Of a DNA stretch of 64,000 bases, positions 9,397-18,137 are shown one piece after another. Source of the DNA: Desulfobacteraceae bacterium. GTDB lineage: Bacteria > Desulfobacterota > Desulfobacteria > Desulfobacterales > Desulfobacteraceae. The stretch lies in assembly GCA_024225635.1 (NCBI GenBank), contig JAAEMK010000464.1:21785-85784 (forward strand). The letters run 5' to 3'. The first letter of the stretch is position 1. Every line of letters starts with the position of its first letter. The notes below the pieces were generated by a model. That model did no database searches. It was not told the DNA's origin and saw only the letters and a program-made list of their open reading frames with translations. The position numbers and the translations under genes are program-made.

Positions 9397-10962
9397 ATGA
9401 TCAAGAGGATGTCAAAACCTTCGTCAAAACTGGTAAAATCAGCCGGGTCCGTGGGGGCTTTTACCCTTGTGAGCCGTATTCTGGGGGTTGTGCGGGATGC
9501 TGTGATCGCATTGCTTCTAGGCGCCTCCCCCGCAAGCGACGCCTTTTTTGTTGCTTTCAGGATTCCCAATCTTTTGAGAAAGTTCTTCTCCGACGGGATG
9601 CTGACCCTCTCGTTTGTCCCGGTTTTCAGCGGATACCTGACCCAAGGGGGCAGGAGCCGGGCCTTTGACATGGCCCGCTCCTGTTTTTTGCTGCTTTCCG
9701 TTACAGGGGTGGCCGTTGTGATTGCCGGCATTGCCTTTGCTCCCCTGGTCGTCGGAATGGTTGCCCCGGGGTTTGCCCCGGATTCATACACCTTTTCGTT
9801 GACGGTCCTGTTGACACGGATCATGATGCCCTATATCGCCTGTGTCTGCCTCATGGCCGTGGCCATGGGGGTGCTCAACAGCCTGGGGCATTTTGCTGCC
9901 CCGGCGGCGGCTCCCATTGTGCTGAACCTTGTCATTCTCCTTGGGGCTTATGTCCTTTCTCCCCTGGTGGGGTCCCCGGCTTTGGCCCTTGCCCTGGGGG
10001 TGGTCCTGGGCGGGATGGCCCAGCTTGCGCTCCAGGTTCCCTTTCTGTTGAAACAGGGGCTCAGTTTTTTTAAAAAAACCGAGCTGCTGCATCCCGGGAC
10101 CCTTGAGGCGGGGAGGCGGATGCTGCCTTCCCTGGTGGGGGCGGCCGGATTTCAGATCAACATTTTTGTCGCCACTGTCATTGCGTCAACCCTTTCCGCC
10201 GGAAGCATCTCCTACCTTTACTATGCCGAACGCCTGGTTCAGTTTCCCATGGCCCTGTTTGCCGTTTCCGTGTCAACGGTTCTGCTTCCCGAACTCTCCA
10301 GGAAAAAGGGCGCCAACGATTCCCTTGCCGCCTCGGAGGCCTTTGCCAGGGCCCTTGGGGGTGTGTTTTTTATTACCATTCCGGCCATGGTGGGGCTTGT
10401 GGCCCTGAGGGAGCCGGTGGTTTCGCTTCTCTTCCGGCAGGGGGCCTTTGACCTTTCCTGCGTCCGGGAGACCGCCTTGGCCCTTCTCTGTTTTTGCCTG
10501 GGGCTGTGGGCTTTTTCCGGCACCCGTCTTCTGGTGACCCTGTTCCATGGCGCAGGGGATGTGGCAACGCCCTTCCGGGCCGGTATGGCAGCCATTGGAT
10601 TTAACCTTGTTGCCGGATATCTTCTTGGGCATGGCCTGGGCCACTGGGGGCTTGCCCTCTCCATTTCGGCGGCAGGGGCAATCAATTTTTTCATTCTTCT
10701 GGCCGGGGCGCCGGCCCATGTCGATTCCTTACTGGTTAAGAATATTGCGATCCTGGCTTGCAGATCGTTTTTTGTTTCTGTTATAATGTACATTCCTGTG
10801 TCCTACGGGGCTTCCCTGATCACACTCGAATTTTCCAAGGCGGAGATGCTGGCCGTGGTGGCCGGATCCGTCATCGTTGGGATCGTGGTTTACGTTGGAA
10901 CGTTCATGGCGGTCTGGGGAACAGGATTCGAGCTGGTGCGAGACACGAATAAGCGGAGGTGA
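9397..10962 (+). CDS. murJ: Lipid II flippase MurJ
   Basis: 521 residues with about 14 hydrophobic helices, beginning with the family block GAFTLVSRILGVVRD and followed by SDAFFVAFRIPNLLRKFFSDG. MurJ flips the peptidoglycan precursor lipid II across the inner membrane. The ATG at 9397 has AAGGG six bases upstream. It overlaps the next gene (ftsB-like) and opens a five-gene rightward run of envelope genes. Confidence 0.96.
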   Translation: MIKRMSKPSSKLVKSAGSVGAFTLVSRILGVVRDAVIALLLGASPASDAFFVAFRIPNLLRKFFSDGMLTLSFVPVFSGYLTQGGRSRAFDMARSCFLLLSVTGVAVVIAGIAFAPLVVGMVAPGFAPDSYTFSLTVLLTRIMMPYIACVCLMAVAMGVLNSLGHFAAPAAAPIVLNLVILLGAYVLSPLVGSPALALALGVVLGGMAQLALQVPFLLKQGLSFFKKTELLHPGTLEAGRRMLPSLVGAAGFQINIFVATVIASTLSAGSISYLYYAERLVQFPMALFAVSVSTVLLPELSRKKGANDSLAASEAFARALGGVFFITIPAMVGLVALREPVVSLLFRQGAFDLSCVRETALALLCFCLGLWAFSGTRLLVTLFHGAGDVATPFRAGMAAIGFNLVAGYLLGHGLGHWGLALSISAAGAINFFILLAGAPAHVDSLLVKNIAILACRSFFVSVIMYIPVSYGASLITLEFSKAEMLAVVAGSVIVGIVVYVGTFMAVWGTGFELVRDTNKRR

Positions 10963-11273
10963 TGTTGCAAAAAGAGCTGATTCAACGAATTTTGTTTATA
11001 TCGGTCTTGGTAGTGATGGGCGCTATTTTTTTTATGATCGTCTACAGCGAAAACGGCTTCAACGACTGGCGCGGCCTTTGCGGGGAAGTCCGGAGAATAG
11101 AAGCCGCCAACCTGGAGCTGGACCTGGCCAACCGGGAGCTTGCAAGAACCATCGAGCGGCTCAAGACCGATATGGGCTATATCGAGCATGTGGCCCGGCA
11201 TGAGCTGGGGATGGCGGCTGACAATGAGATTGTGTTCAGATTCAAGGAAAAAAGCGGGAGTGAAACACTGTGA
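10962..11273 (+). CDS. ftsB: Septum formation initiator, FtsB/DivIC-like
   Basis: 103 residues: one membrane helix near residues 8-28, then a coiled coil (about 35-75) and the short conserved tail YIEHVARHELGM typical of FtsB/DivIC. The family links FtsL and FtsQ in the divisome. The ATG overlaps the murJ TGA (TGATG); a GTG one codon earlier is also possible. Being next to murJ fits a cell-wall/division role. Confidence 0.8.
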   Translation: MLQKELIQRILFISVLVVMGAIFFMIVYSENGFNDWRGLCGEVRRIEAANLELDLANRELARTIERLKTDMGYIEHVARHELGMAADNEIVFRFKEKSGSETL

Positions 11274-11539
11274 CAAAGACTTCGATCCATACGGCCGAAC
11301 TCGGCCGCCTCTATGAAGAGCAGGGGTATTATGAAAAGGCCGGGGAACATTTCGGGGCCGTACTTGCAAATGATCCGGACAACCCTCTTCTCAGGGAAGC
11401 CGTGGAGCGGGTGTCTGCCCGGACCAATGGGGCGGATGGCATGGCCGGGCTTACGGGGCTTGTTGAAAGATGGGTGTCGCTTCTCTTTCTGAAGCGGCGG
11501 GCGGCCCTTCTCAGGCACGGAAAAAGGAGCGACGGGTAG
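11270..11539 (+). CDS. Small TPR-like protein
   Basis: 89 residues. Residues about 8-40 (AELGRLYEEQGYYEKAGEHF then DPDNPLLREAVERV) look like one tetratricopeptide repeat unit. The C-terminus is basic, with an amphipathic helix. The start is GTG overlapping the FtsB stop by four bases. It may be a short adaptor for the neighbouring envelope proteins. No signal peptide is visible. Confidence 0.65.
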   Translation: MTKTSIHTAELGRLYEEQGYYEKAGEHFGAVLANDPDNPLLREAVERVSARTNGADGMAGLTGLVERWVSLLFLKRRAALLRHGKRSDG

Positions 11540-12040
11540 ATGGTAAGCCGGGATGATCTGAAGGGTGTTTCTTTGCTTATTCTTGTTTCCGTTGTTTCAG
11601 CCTTTGCCTTTAACCAGTGGTCAAGCTCGGGTATAGCTCTGTTCGGCCAGTGGGACAAGGCCCGGGGGGTTGTGTCTCCCATGGGGAAAAACACGGTGGT
11701 GGACCAGGGCCGGGAGATCAATGATCTTGATGCCATGATACAGCTTGTGGACCGGCAAGGATGCACGGTTGTCGATGTGCGGTCAAGGGAGATATTCGAC
11801 CAGGGGCACCTGCCCGGGGCCATTTCTCTTCCCTTTGCCAGGTTTGATGAGGTCGTCGGGGAGTTTTTTGAGGCGCATCCCCCGGAATCCTGCGTGGTTC
11901 TCTATTGTGCCGGGCGGGAGTGCCTTGACAGTCACCGTTTTGCCGACCAGCTCGTGGAGTTCGGCTACGTGAATGTCAGGGTTTTTTCAGGCGGATTCAG
12001 CGATTGGAAAGCAGAGGGACTGAAGGTTGAAAAAGGATAG
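11540..12040 (+). CDS. Membrane-anchored rhodanese-domain protein
   Basis: 166 residues. An N-terminal helix (about 9-26) should anchor it or export it; residues about 60-165 are a rhodanese domain with the CH2-type DVRSREIFDQGHLPGAISLP block and the catalytic Cys in YCAGREC. Rhodaneses carry persulfide sulfur on that Cys. The ATG has AAGGAG ten bases upstream. It overlaps the following MauE-like gene by 14 bases, which suggests a shared redox or sulfur-transfer task at the membrane (inference). Confidence 0.85.
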   Translation: MVSRDDLKGVSLLILVSVVSAFAFNQWSSSGIALFGQWDKARGVVSPMGKNTVVDQGREINDLDAMIQLVDRQGCTVVDVRSREIFDQGHLPGAISLPFARFDEVVGEFFEAHPPESCVVLYCAGRECLDSHRFADQLVEFGYVNVRVFSGGFSDWKAEGLKVEKG

Positions 12041-12473
12041 AAAGCAATTGTTGGCAATGGTGTTGAGGATTATGCTGGGTATGACCTTTATCGTTGCTTC
12101 TGCCGGCAAGATCGGTGAACCTGGAAAATTTGCAACCATCATTTACGGGTATTATCTGTTTCCCGGCTGGATAATCAACTTTTCGGCGATTATTCTGCCC
12201 TTTGTCGAGCTTGTTGCGGGCGTGGCGCTTGTTGCGGGCGTTTATCCCAGGTCCGCCCTGATGATTCTCAACGGTCTGCTGCTTGCTTTTATTGTGGCTA
12301 TTTCCATCAACCTTGTGCGGGGTCATCAATTTGACTGCGGCTGCTTTTCCCTGGCCGCGTCCGATTCCGTTGAATCGGCAGCCTGGCTGCTGGTCCGGGA
12401 TCTCGGGCTCCTGGCCTGCGGCGCCTACCTCTGGTTTGCATCGTCCCCCAGGATGCCCCGGCGGCCTTTTTGA
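12027..12473 (+). CDS. MauE/DoxX-like membrane protein
   Basis: 148 residues with four hydrophobic helices and an FDCGC motif (Cys-x-Cys) between helices three and four, as in MauE-type and DoxX-type proteins linked to disulfide or electron transfer. The start appears to be TTG at 12027, inside the end of the rhodanese gene; the first internal ATG has no ribosome site. The pairing with a rhodanese protein resembles membrane thiol-redox gene pairs. Confidence 0.75.
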   Translation: MKKDRKQLLAMVLRIMLGMTFIVASAGKIGEPGKFATIIYGYYLFPGWIINFSAIILPFVELVAGVALVAGVYPRSALMILNGLLLAFIVAISINLVRGHQFDCGCFSLAASDSVESAAWLLVRDLGLLACGAYLWFASSPRMPRRPF

Positions 12474-12486
12474 AAAACGTTCTGAA

Positions 12487-13728
12487 TTATTGCCTGATCG
12501 CCCGGATTCGTTCCAGTACCGGCGGATGGGAGTAGTTGAGAAATACGTGGAAAGGATGGGGAAACAGGTTGGAAAGGTTGTGTACGGACAGTTTTTTCAG
12601 GGCGTTCACCATATCTTCTTTGTCCGGCGTCGTATCAACCGCAAACCTGTCGGCTTCATATTCATCCCGTCGTGACATGGCCTGGAGCGCCATTGAGGTA
12701 AGGAGATCCACGGGGGAGAATAGCATTCCAAAGAAGACCAGGCCCGCATAGACCGATTTTTGTTCCATGAAAAAGGCGTCAAACAGTCCCTGGTGGGAAA
12801 TACACACGGAGATGAGAAAGAAGATGATCCCCATCTGGGCGATCCCCATGGCAAGCCGCCGGGTGATGTGCCGCCGTTTGAAATGGCCCATTTCATGGGC
12901 AAGGACGGCCACCAGCTCCCGGGTGGTGTGTTCGGCGATCAGGGTGTCAAAGAGGACGATACGCCGGTTTTTCCCGAATCCTGTGAAAAAAGCGTTGGAT
13001 TTAGAGCTTCGCTTGGAGCCGTCCATGACAAAGATGTTCTCAAGGGAAAAGTCTATGGAATCGGCATACCGGGTGATGGCATCCCTGAGTTCCCCCGGTT
13101 CAAGGGGGGTGAACTTGTTGAAGATCGGCATGATCCAGGTGGGGACGATGTACTGGACCGCCAGGATGAACAGGGCGGAAACGCCCCAGCAGAGAAGCCA
13201 GGCGTTGGGACCTGAATGCTCGAGGAACAGCAGAATCCCCCCGAGGAGCAGACCGCCCAGGACGGCCGCCACAAGGGTGGATTTGATAAGGTCCATCGCG
13301 AACAGGGCGGGGGTGGTCTTGTTGAACCCGAACCGCTCTTCTATCACAAATGTGGAGTAGACGGAAAAGGGCAGGGATGCTACGGCCTTGAGCAGCAGGA
13401 GAATACCAATGTAACAAAGGCCGGTTGCAACGGGGCCCAGATTCCAGGAGCGTACCAGGGTGTCCAGGACAACAAATCCTTTTCCGAACCAGAAAATAAG
13501 GATGACGGCCAGGTTGAAAAAGGAGGTGATGAAGCCGAACCGGGTGCAGGTCTTCAGATATTCCTGGGAGGTTTCGTACTTCTCTTTTTCATAGATGCCC
13601 TGGAACTCCGGCGGGATATCGGGTTTCATGTTTCTAAGGTTCAACAAATCAGCCACACCGGTCATGGCAAAGTCCAGGACCAGTGTGGCCAGTATGATCA
13701 AAATAATTGCAGAACCAGAGATATTCAT
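12487..13728 (-). CDS. M48 family zinc metallopeptidase (Ste24/CAAX-protease-like)
   Basis: 413 residues with several membrane helices and the zinc motif HEMGH near residue 276, followed by FKRRH and, further on, EYEADRFAV, which supplies the third ligand of M48 enzymes. Ste24-like members cut membrane-associated or misfolded proteins. The start is taken as ATG at 13728; a TTG stands one codon earlier. It follows ihfA by 12 bases on the same strand and faces mauE tail to tail. Confidence 0.9.
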   Translation of the reverse strand: MNISGSAIILIILATLVLDFAMTGVADLLNLRNMKPDIPPEFQGIYEKEKYETSQEYLKTCTRFGFITSFFNLAVILIFWFGKGFVVLDTLVRSWNLGPVATGLCYIGILLLLKAVASLPFSVYSTFVIEERFGFNKTTPALFAMDLIKSTLVAAVLGGLLLGGILLFLEHSGPNAWLLCWGVSALFILAVQYIVPTWIMPIFNKFTPLEPGELRDAITRYADSIDFSLENIFVMDGSKRSSKSNAFFTGFGKNRRIVLFDTLIAEHTTRELVAVLAHEMGHFKRRHITRRLAMGIAQMGIIFFLISVCISHQGLFDAFFMEQKSVYAGLVFFGMLFSPVDLLTSMALQAMSRRDEYEADRFAVDTTPDKEDMVNALKKLSVHNLSNLFPHPFHVFLNYSHPPVLERIRAIRQ

Positions 13729-13740
13729 CAAGATCGGTTT

Positions 13741-14025
13741 CTAATCGTTGTTAATCATGTTTCTGAGTTTTCCTGAGCACTTGAAGGTGACCACCCGCCG
13801 TGCCGGCAGGGTCATCTCCTTGCTTGTCGCAGGGTTTCTTCCTTTCCGGGCCTTTTTTTCGTTGACGCAGAATTTGCCGAAACCGCTGATCATGACATCT
13901 TCACCCTTTTCCAGGGTCTCTTTGATTATTTCCAGAAAATCTTCCATGATATCGTAGGAGGTGTTTCTGGAAACATCGAGGACTTTTTGAACTCTTTCTG
14001 TTATCTCTGTTTTTGTCAATGCCAT
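13741..14025 (-). CDS. ihfA: Integration host factor alpha/HU family DNA-bending protein
   Basis: 94 residues from the ATG at 14025, which is preceded by GGAGAA; an open frame extends further upstream but lacks a ribosome site and family similarity. The core reads SGFGKFCVNEKKARKGRNP, with the Pro that intercalates at the DNA kink. HU/IHF proteins form dimers that bend DNA and help recombination and sigma54 promoters. The alpha call (against beta or HU) rests on the MALTKTEI start and is likely but not certain. Confidence 0.85.
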   Translation of the reverse strand: MALTKTEITERVQKVLDVSRNTSYDIMEDFLEIIKETLEKGEDVMISGFGKFCVNEKKARKGRNPATSKEMTLPARRVVTFKCSGKLRNMINND

Positions 14026-14465
14026 ATTCGTGTTCTCCTGATAGGCTTGTTGGTATCTAAAAAAAATGAAGCAAAGATACTTTAGAAACCGACCATTTGT
14101 CAAGCAAATTGAATGGGTTTTACAGATCCGTCTCATACCTGTTTCTCATGGCATGAACATGGGTGGTCCATCCCTTTTAAATCTTTCCGGGTTCTTTTCC
14201 GGTTTTTGGATCATGGCAAGGCTCATTTCCATCTGTTTTTCGGTGCTGCTGTCCTTGGAGTAGAGCTTGCGCACGTATTTGGAAAAATCCCGGATCATGA
14301 AATCAATCTTGATCAAGATGGTCAAAGCTTTCTTCTTTGGGGTTGAGAAATCTCATTATGCCTCCGTTCAAAAAATAAAGTTAACAAGAAAAAAACATTG
14401 TTTAATCAGCTATAATCACCATTCTATTCTTAGGGGGGATTGTCAAGCTTTTTTGTGGCGGGAAT
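14026..14465. other. Gap between ihfA and the hybrid kinase gene
   Basis: About 440 bases. Apart from the split small frame at 14146-14356 and the ihfA leader, I see only AT-rich DNA without a clear terminator or promoter. Confidence 0.5.
14146..14298 (-). CDS. Possible small protein, or 3' half of a frameshifted gene
   Basis: 50-codon frame starting with ATG at 14298 (MIRDFSKYVRKLYSKDSS) and ending ERFKRDGPPMFMP. It has no ribosome site of its own. Four bases upstream ends a 17-codon frame (14356-14303, MRFLNPKEESFDHLDQD) that does have a good GGAGG site. Either this is a two-cistron arrangement with re-initiation, or one ~67-residue gene split by a frameshift. Charged, soluble, no recognised family. 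Confidence 0.35.
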   Translation of the reverse strand: MIRDFSKYVRKLYSKDSSTEKQMEMSLAMIQKPEKNPERFKRDGPPMFMP

Positions 14466-16538
14466 TTATTGTTTCTTTACGAGGGTGGTCATGGTCTGGG
14501 CCAGGGAATTCATGGAAAGCGGTTTGGACAGGAGGGCGTCGATGCCGCTTGCGTTCGTTTTTTTTGATGCGGCAATGCTGCTTAGGCCCGTTACCAGGAC
14601 CACGGGAAGGTCTGGCCGGATATTTTTTATTTTGTCGGCAAGCTGGTTGCCCTGGAGGTCGGGCATGGTCAGGTCCGTGATCACGGCGTCAAAGGCATGG
14701 GGATCCTTTGTTATGGTTTCCAGGGCCTCGAGGGGGGATTTCAGGGCAACGGCGTCGTAGCCGAGTCTCTCCAGCATGGATCTTCCAAGGTCCACCAGCA
14801 TCTGCTCGTCGTCGATGAACATCACCTTTCCGCGCCCCTTACCCATGGGGATGCCGTTGGGGATGGCGGTTTGCCTGCGTTTTTCATAGGTCGGGAAGAA
14901 GAGTATCTGTTCCGTGCCCTTGCCGGCCGCGCTTTTTGTCAGGATGTAGCCCTTGCACTGGGTGACGATTCCCCGGACCACCGAGAGTCCAAGGCCTGTG
15001 CCGTCACCTCCCCTTCGGGTTGAAAAATAGGGCTCGAAGATCTTCTCCCTGGTGGCCTCTTCCATGCCTATGCCGTCGTCCTTAACCGAGATGGCCGTAT
15101 ATTCTCCAAAGGCCAGGTCAAAGCCGGGGGCGGGTATGAAGTGGTCCGGATGGATATTGACGTTCCGGACGGTGATGGTGATGGTTCCATGGCCCTTCTC
15201 CATGGCGTGGAAGGAGTTGGTGCACAGGTTTGTGATGACCTGCCGCAATTGCCCCGGATCAGCCAGGATCGCGCCTTCTGCTTCCGGGATGCGGGTTTTG
15301 ATGCGCACTGATGAGGGCAGGGAGGCCCGCAGCAGCTTTATGGTTTCTTTTGTCACCACCGCAGGTGAAATGGCGCTTTTTCCGGTGTCCGGCTTGTTAT
15401 GGCGGCTGAAGTCAAGGATCTGGAAGATCAGTTTTTTGGCACGGTCGCAGCTCTCCAGGATCATTCCGGTGTAGCGCTTGGCCTTGGGGTTATCCTTGAT
15501 GTCGAGGCGAAGAAGCTGGGCGTAGCCGAGGATGGCTCCCAGGATGTTGTTGAAGTCGTGGGCAATGCCGCCGGCAAGGATGCCAAGGGATTCGAGACGC
15601 TGGGTCTGTCTGAGCTGTAACATGAGGCTCTCTTTCTCTTTTTCCGCGGATTTCAGGTCCGTGATCTCCTTGTCAACCCCGCGATATCCAGTCACAACCC
15701 CGTTATCGTCCTTTATGGGCTTGCCGCTGGAGAGAAAACAGGCGGTGTTTCCGTTTTTCTTTATTTTCCAGATTTCAAGGTTGGTAAAAGGGGTTGTACC
15801 GGCCATGGCCTCCTTGATTTCTGTCAGGGTGTCCGGGTCCGGGTCGTCGATCTGGCTTGTGAAGCCTGTTCCTAAGAGCTGCTCCGGGGGGTATCCCAGG
15901 GTTGTTTGCGCGTTTTTCGAAATATAAGTGTACCTGCCCCTGGTGTCGATTTCCCATATCAGGTCGCCGATGCTGTGGGCAATGTCCCGGAATCGCCGTT
16001 CACTTTCCCTGAGGGAGCGCTCAACGATTCGTTTTTCGTCCAGCTCCCGCTGAAGGTTCGATTTGATGTGGAAGGTGCGAAGGGAGGCCGTGGTGACCGT
16101 GTGGAGCCGCCGGACCGTCAGTTCGGTTTTGAGGCGGTAATCATTGATTTCATACGCTTCGATGAGGTTCTGTTCCGGTGCATGGGCCGGTTCTCCTGTT
16201 CGGACCACAATCTGGGTGATGCTGTTGTTCAGCGTTCGCCGAATGTGGTGAATCAGGTCAAGGCCCGCGTTATTTGTTTCAAGGACTATGTCAAGGAACA
16301 CCAGGGCTGTGTCCGGATGGGCTTTCATGAGTTCCGCCGCCTCATTGCCCGAATAGGCATGAAGGAAAACAAGGCCTTTGCCCATAAAAGTGAAATCGGA
16401 CAGGGCTTTTACCGTTATTTTGTGGACGGAACTCTCATCATCCGTAATAAGGATTTTCCATTTTCGGTTTTCTGCGGCGGTGACGGGAGCGGACGATTCA
16501 CGTTTATAGACGATTTGATCGCTCTTCTTCTTGCCCAT
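14466..16538 (-). CDS. Soluble hybrid sensor histidine kinase (REC-PAS-HisKA-HATPase-REC)
   Basis: 690 residues without membrane helices. Order: receiver-like domain at about 25-165 (LITDDE, FLDIVLE, VVRTGEP), a short helical linker, a PAS domain at about 185-300, the H-box LAGGIAHDFNNILG, an ATP-binding domain with GDGTGLGLSVV, and a C-terminal receiver (VMFIDDE, AVITDLTMPD, LSKPLS). It should autophosphorylate from a cytoplasmic signal and pass phosphate through the receivers. Its N-terminal receiver resembles that of the HD-GYP regulator at 18138. Transcribed alone from a good divergent promoter. Confidence 0.92.
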   Translation of the reverse strand: MGKKKSDQIVYKRESSAPVTAAENRKWKILITDDESSVHKITVKALSDFTFMGKGLVFLHAYSGNEAAELMKAHPDTALVFLDIVLETNNAGLDLIHHIRRTLNNSITQIVVRTGEPAHAPEQNLIEAYEINDYRLKTELTVRRLHTVTTASLRTFHIKSNLQRELDEKRIVERSLRESERRFRDIAHSIGDLIWEIDTRGRYTYISKNAQTTLGYPPEQLLGTGFTSQIDDPDPDTLTEIKEAMAGTTPFTNLEIWKIKKNGNTACFLSSGKPIKDDNGVVTGYRGVDKEITDLKSAEKEKESLMLQLRQTQRLESLGILAGGIAHDFNNILGAILGYAQLLRLDIKDNPKAKRYTGMILESCDRAKKLIFQILDFSRHNKPDTGKSAISPAVVTKETIKLLRASLPSSVRIKTRIPEAEGAILADPGQLRQVITNLCTNSFHAMEKGHGTITITVRNVNIHPDHFIPAPGFDLAFGEYTAISVKDDGIGMEEATREKIFEPYFSTRRGGDGTGLGLSVVRGIVTQCKGYILTKSAAGKGTEQILFFPTYEKRRQTAIPNGIPMGKGRGKVMFIDDEQMLVDLGRSMLERLGYDAVALKSPLEALETITKDPHAFDAVITDLTMPDLQGNQLADKIKNIRPDLPVVLVTGLSSIAASKKTNASGIDALLSKPLSMNSLAQTMTTLVKKQ

Positions 16539-16600
16539 GGGATGAGTCCCTATGTTTGATGTTCGATGGCTTAAATGTGTTTTTGAAGGGTGTGAATAGC

Positions 16601-16629
16601 ATTATCAGTCAGGTGTATATGTTTGTCAA
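16601..16629 (-). promoter_or_regulatory. Promoter for the hybrid kinase gene
   Basis: Minus-strand TTGACA (16629-16624), 17-base spacer, GATAAT (16606-16601). Both boxes are near consensus. About 60 bases before the kinase ATG. Confidence 0.6.
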
Positions 16630-16666
16630 ACGATTTTGCGTCAAAGCATTGCAGTCATGAAAAGAA

Positions 16667-16696
16667 TTGACACTTTGGGCGTCTTCAATTAATACT
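16667..16696 (+). promoter_or_regulatory. Promoter for purB
   Basis: TTGACA (16667-16672), 18-base spacer, AATACT (16691-16696), leaving a leader of about 45 bases before the purB start. It is divergent from the kinase promoter, with about 40 bases between the two -35 boxes. Confidence 0.5.
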
Positions 16697-16747
16697 GTGC
16701 TATTACGTTATGGAATAGTATTTTATCAACTGTGGTGTGAGGAGATT

Positions 16748-18121
16748 ATGGAGAGTATCAAAGCGCTTTCTGTGCTTGATGGAAGATATAACAGGTTGAC
16801 CGAAGAGCTTGGCGGATTGTTTTCAGAGTTTGGACTGATTCGGCACAGGGTTCATGTGGAGATCGAGTGGCTGAAATTTATTTTAAAGGATTTGAAGCTG
16901 GCAGAGGTTGACGGCTCTCTCCTTGATAAACTTGATTCCCTCGGCAGCGAAATTACCGGGGCGGATGCCGCGGCGGTCAAGGAAATTGAGCGTACAACCA
17001 ACCACGATGTCAAGGCTGTTGAGTATTTCGTCAAGGGACGCCTTGAAGAGGCCGGGCTCTCCTCCCTGAAAGAGTGGGTTCATTTTGCATGTACTTCCGA
17101 CGATATCAACAATATTTCCTATGCATTGATGCTCAAAAAGGGAAAAGATGTCGTGGCAAACCAGCTCGAAGAGCTCCTGAAGGCCATTGAGGATATGGCG
17201 CTCCAGCATAAGGCTGTGCCCATGATGGGCCGGACCCACGGCCAGCCCGCGACACCGACCACGGTGGGCAAGGAGTTTGTCAATTTCGCATGGCGTATTC
17301 GCCGCGAACTCGAGATCCTGGAAGGCGCCTCTGTCCAGGCCAAGCTCAATGGCGCCACCGGCAATTACAACGCCCATTATTTTGTTTTCCCCGAGATCGA
17401 CTGGATCTCTGCCGGGGAGCGATTCCTTTCCAACAGCCTTGGCCTTGAGCCGCTTCTTTTTACGACCCAGATCAATCCCAATGCCTCGCTTTCCTACATT
17501 CTCCACTCCATGGTGCGCTCTGCCGCCACCATTATCGATTTTGACAGGGATATGTGGGGATACATCTCCCTTGGTTATTTCAAGCAGCAGCTCAAGGAGG
17601 GGGAGACCGGGTCCTCCACCATGCCCCACAAGGTCAATCCCATTGATTTTGAAAACAGCGAAGGAAACATGGGGCTTGCCATTTCCATGATGGAGCATCT
17701 TGCCGTAAAACTGCAGAAGTCCCGGTTCCAGAGGGACTTGAGCGACAGCACCGTGCTCAGGAGCCTTGGTTCAGCCTTTGGCTACTATATTATCGGCGTT
17801 AAAAACGCATTGAAGGGAATGGGTAAGGTCGCCGTGGATCAGGCGTCCATCCAGAGGGACCTTGACGATAATCCCGAACTTCTTGCGGAACCGTTTCAGA
17901 CGGCCATGAGGGTTTTTTGTGAGGAAAATCCCTATGAGCGGATGAAGGATCTGACCCGGGGGAAGAAGATAGGCCGGGAGGACCTGGACCGCTTTGTGGA
18001 TAACCTTGAAAAAGTCCCGGAATCCTACAGAAAGCGGATGAAAGCATTGACAACCAGGGAATACACCGGCCTTGCCGAACGCCTGGTAGATCTCTATTTC
18101 GAACGGAAACAGCAGGGATAG
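16748..18121 (+). CDS. purB: Adenylosuccinate lyase
   Basis: 457 residues starting at the ATG at 16748 with GAGGAG upstream; a longer open frame lacks homology. It splits SAICAR and adenylosuccinate in purine synthesis. The fumarase/ASL superfamily signature GSSTMPHKVNPIDFEN is present, as are TSDDINNISYAL and MMGRTHGQPATPTT, which carry the catalytic His. The length fits the long PurB type. The HD-GYP regulator follows after 16 bases. Confidence 0.97.
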   Translation: MESIKALSVLDGRYNRLTEELGGLFSEFGLIRHRVHVEIEWLKFILKDLKLAEVDGSLLDKLDSLGSEITGADAAAVKEIERTTNHDVKAVEYFVKGRLEEAGLSSLKEWVHFACTSDDINNISYALMLKKGKDVVANQLEELLKAIEDMALQHKAVPMMGRTHGQPATPTTVGKEFVNFAWRIRRELEILEGASVQAKLNGATGNYNAHYFVFPEIDWISAGERFLSNSLGLEPLLFTTQINPNASLSYILHSMVRSAATIIDFDRDMWGYISLGYFKQQLKEGETGSSTMPHKVNPIDFENSEGNMGLAISMMEHLAVKLQKSRFQRDLSDSTVLRSLGSAFGYYIIGVKNALKGMGKVAVDQASIQRDLDDNPELLAEPFQTAMRVFCEENPYERMKDLTRGKKIGREDLDRFVDNLEKVPESYRKRMKALTTREYTGLAERLVDLYFERKQQG

Positions 18122-18137
18122 TAAGAATAACTTCGAT

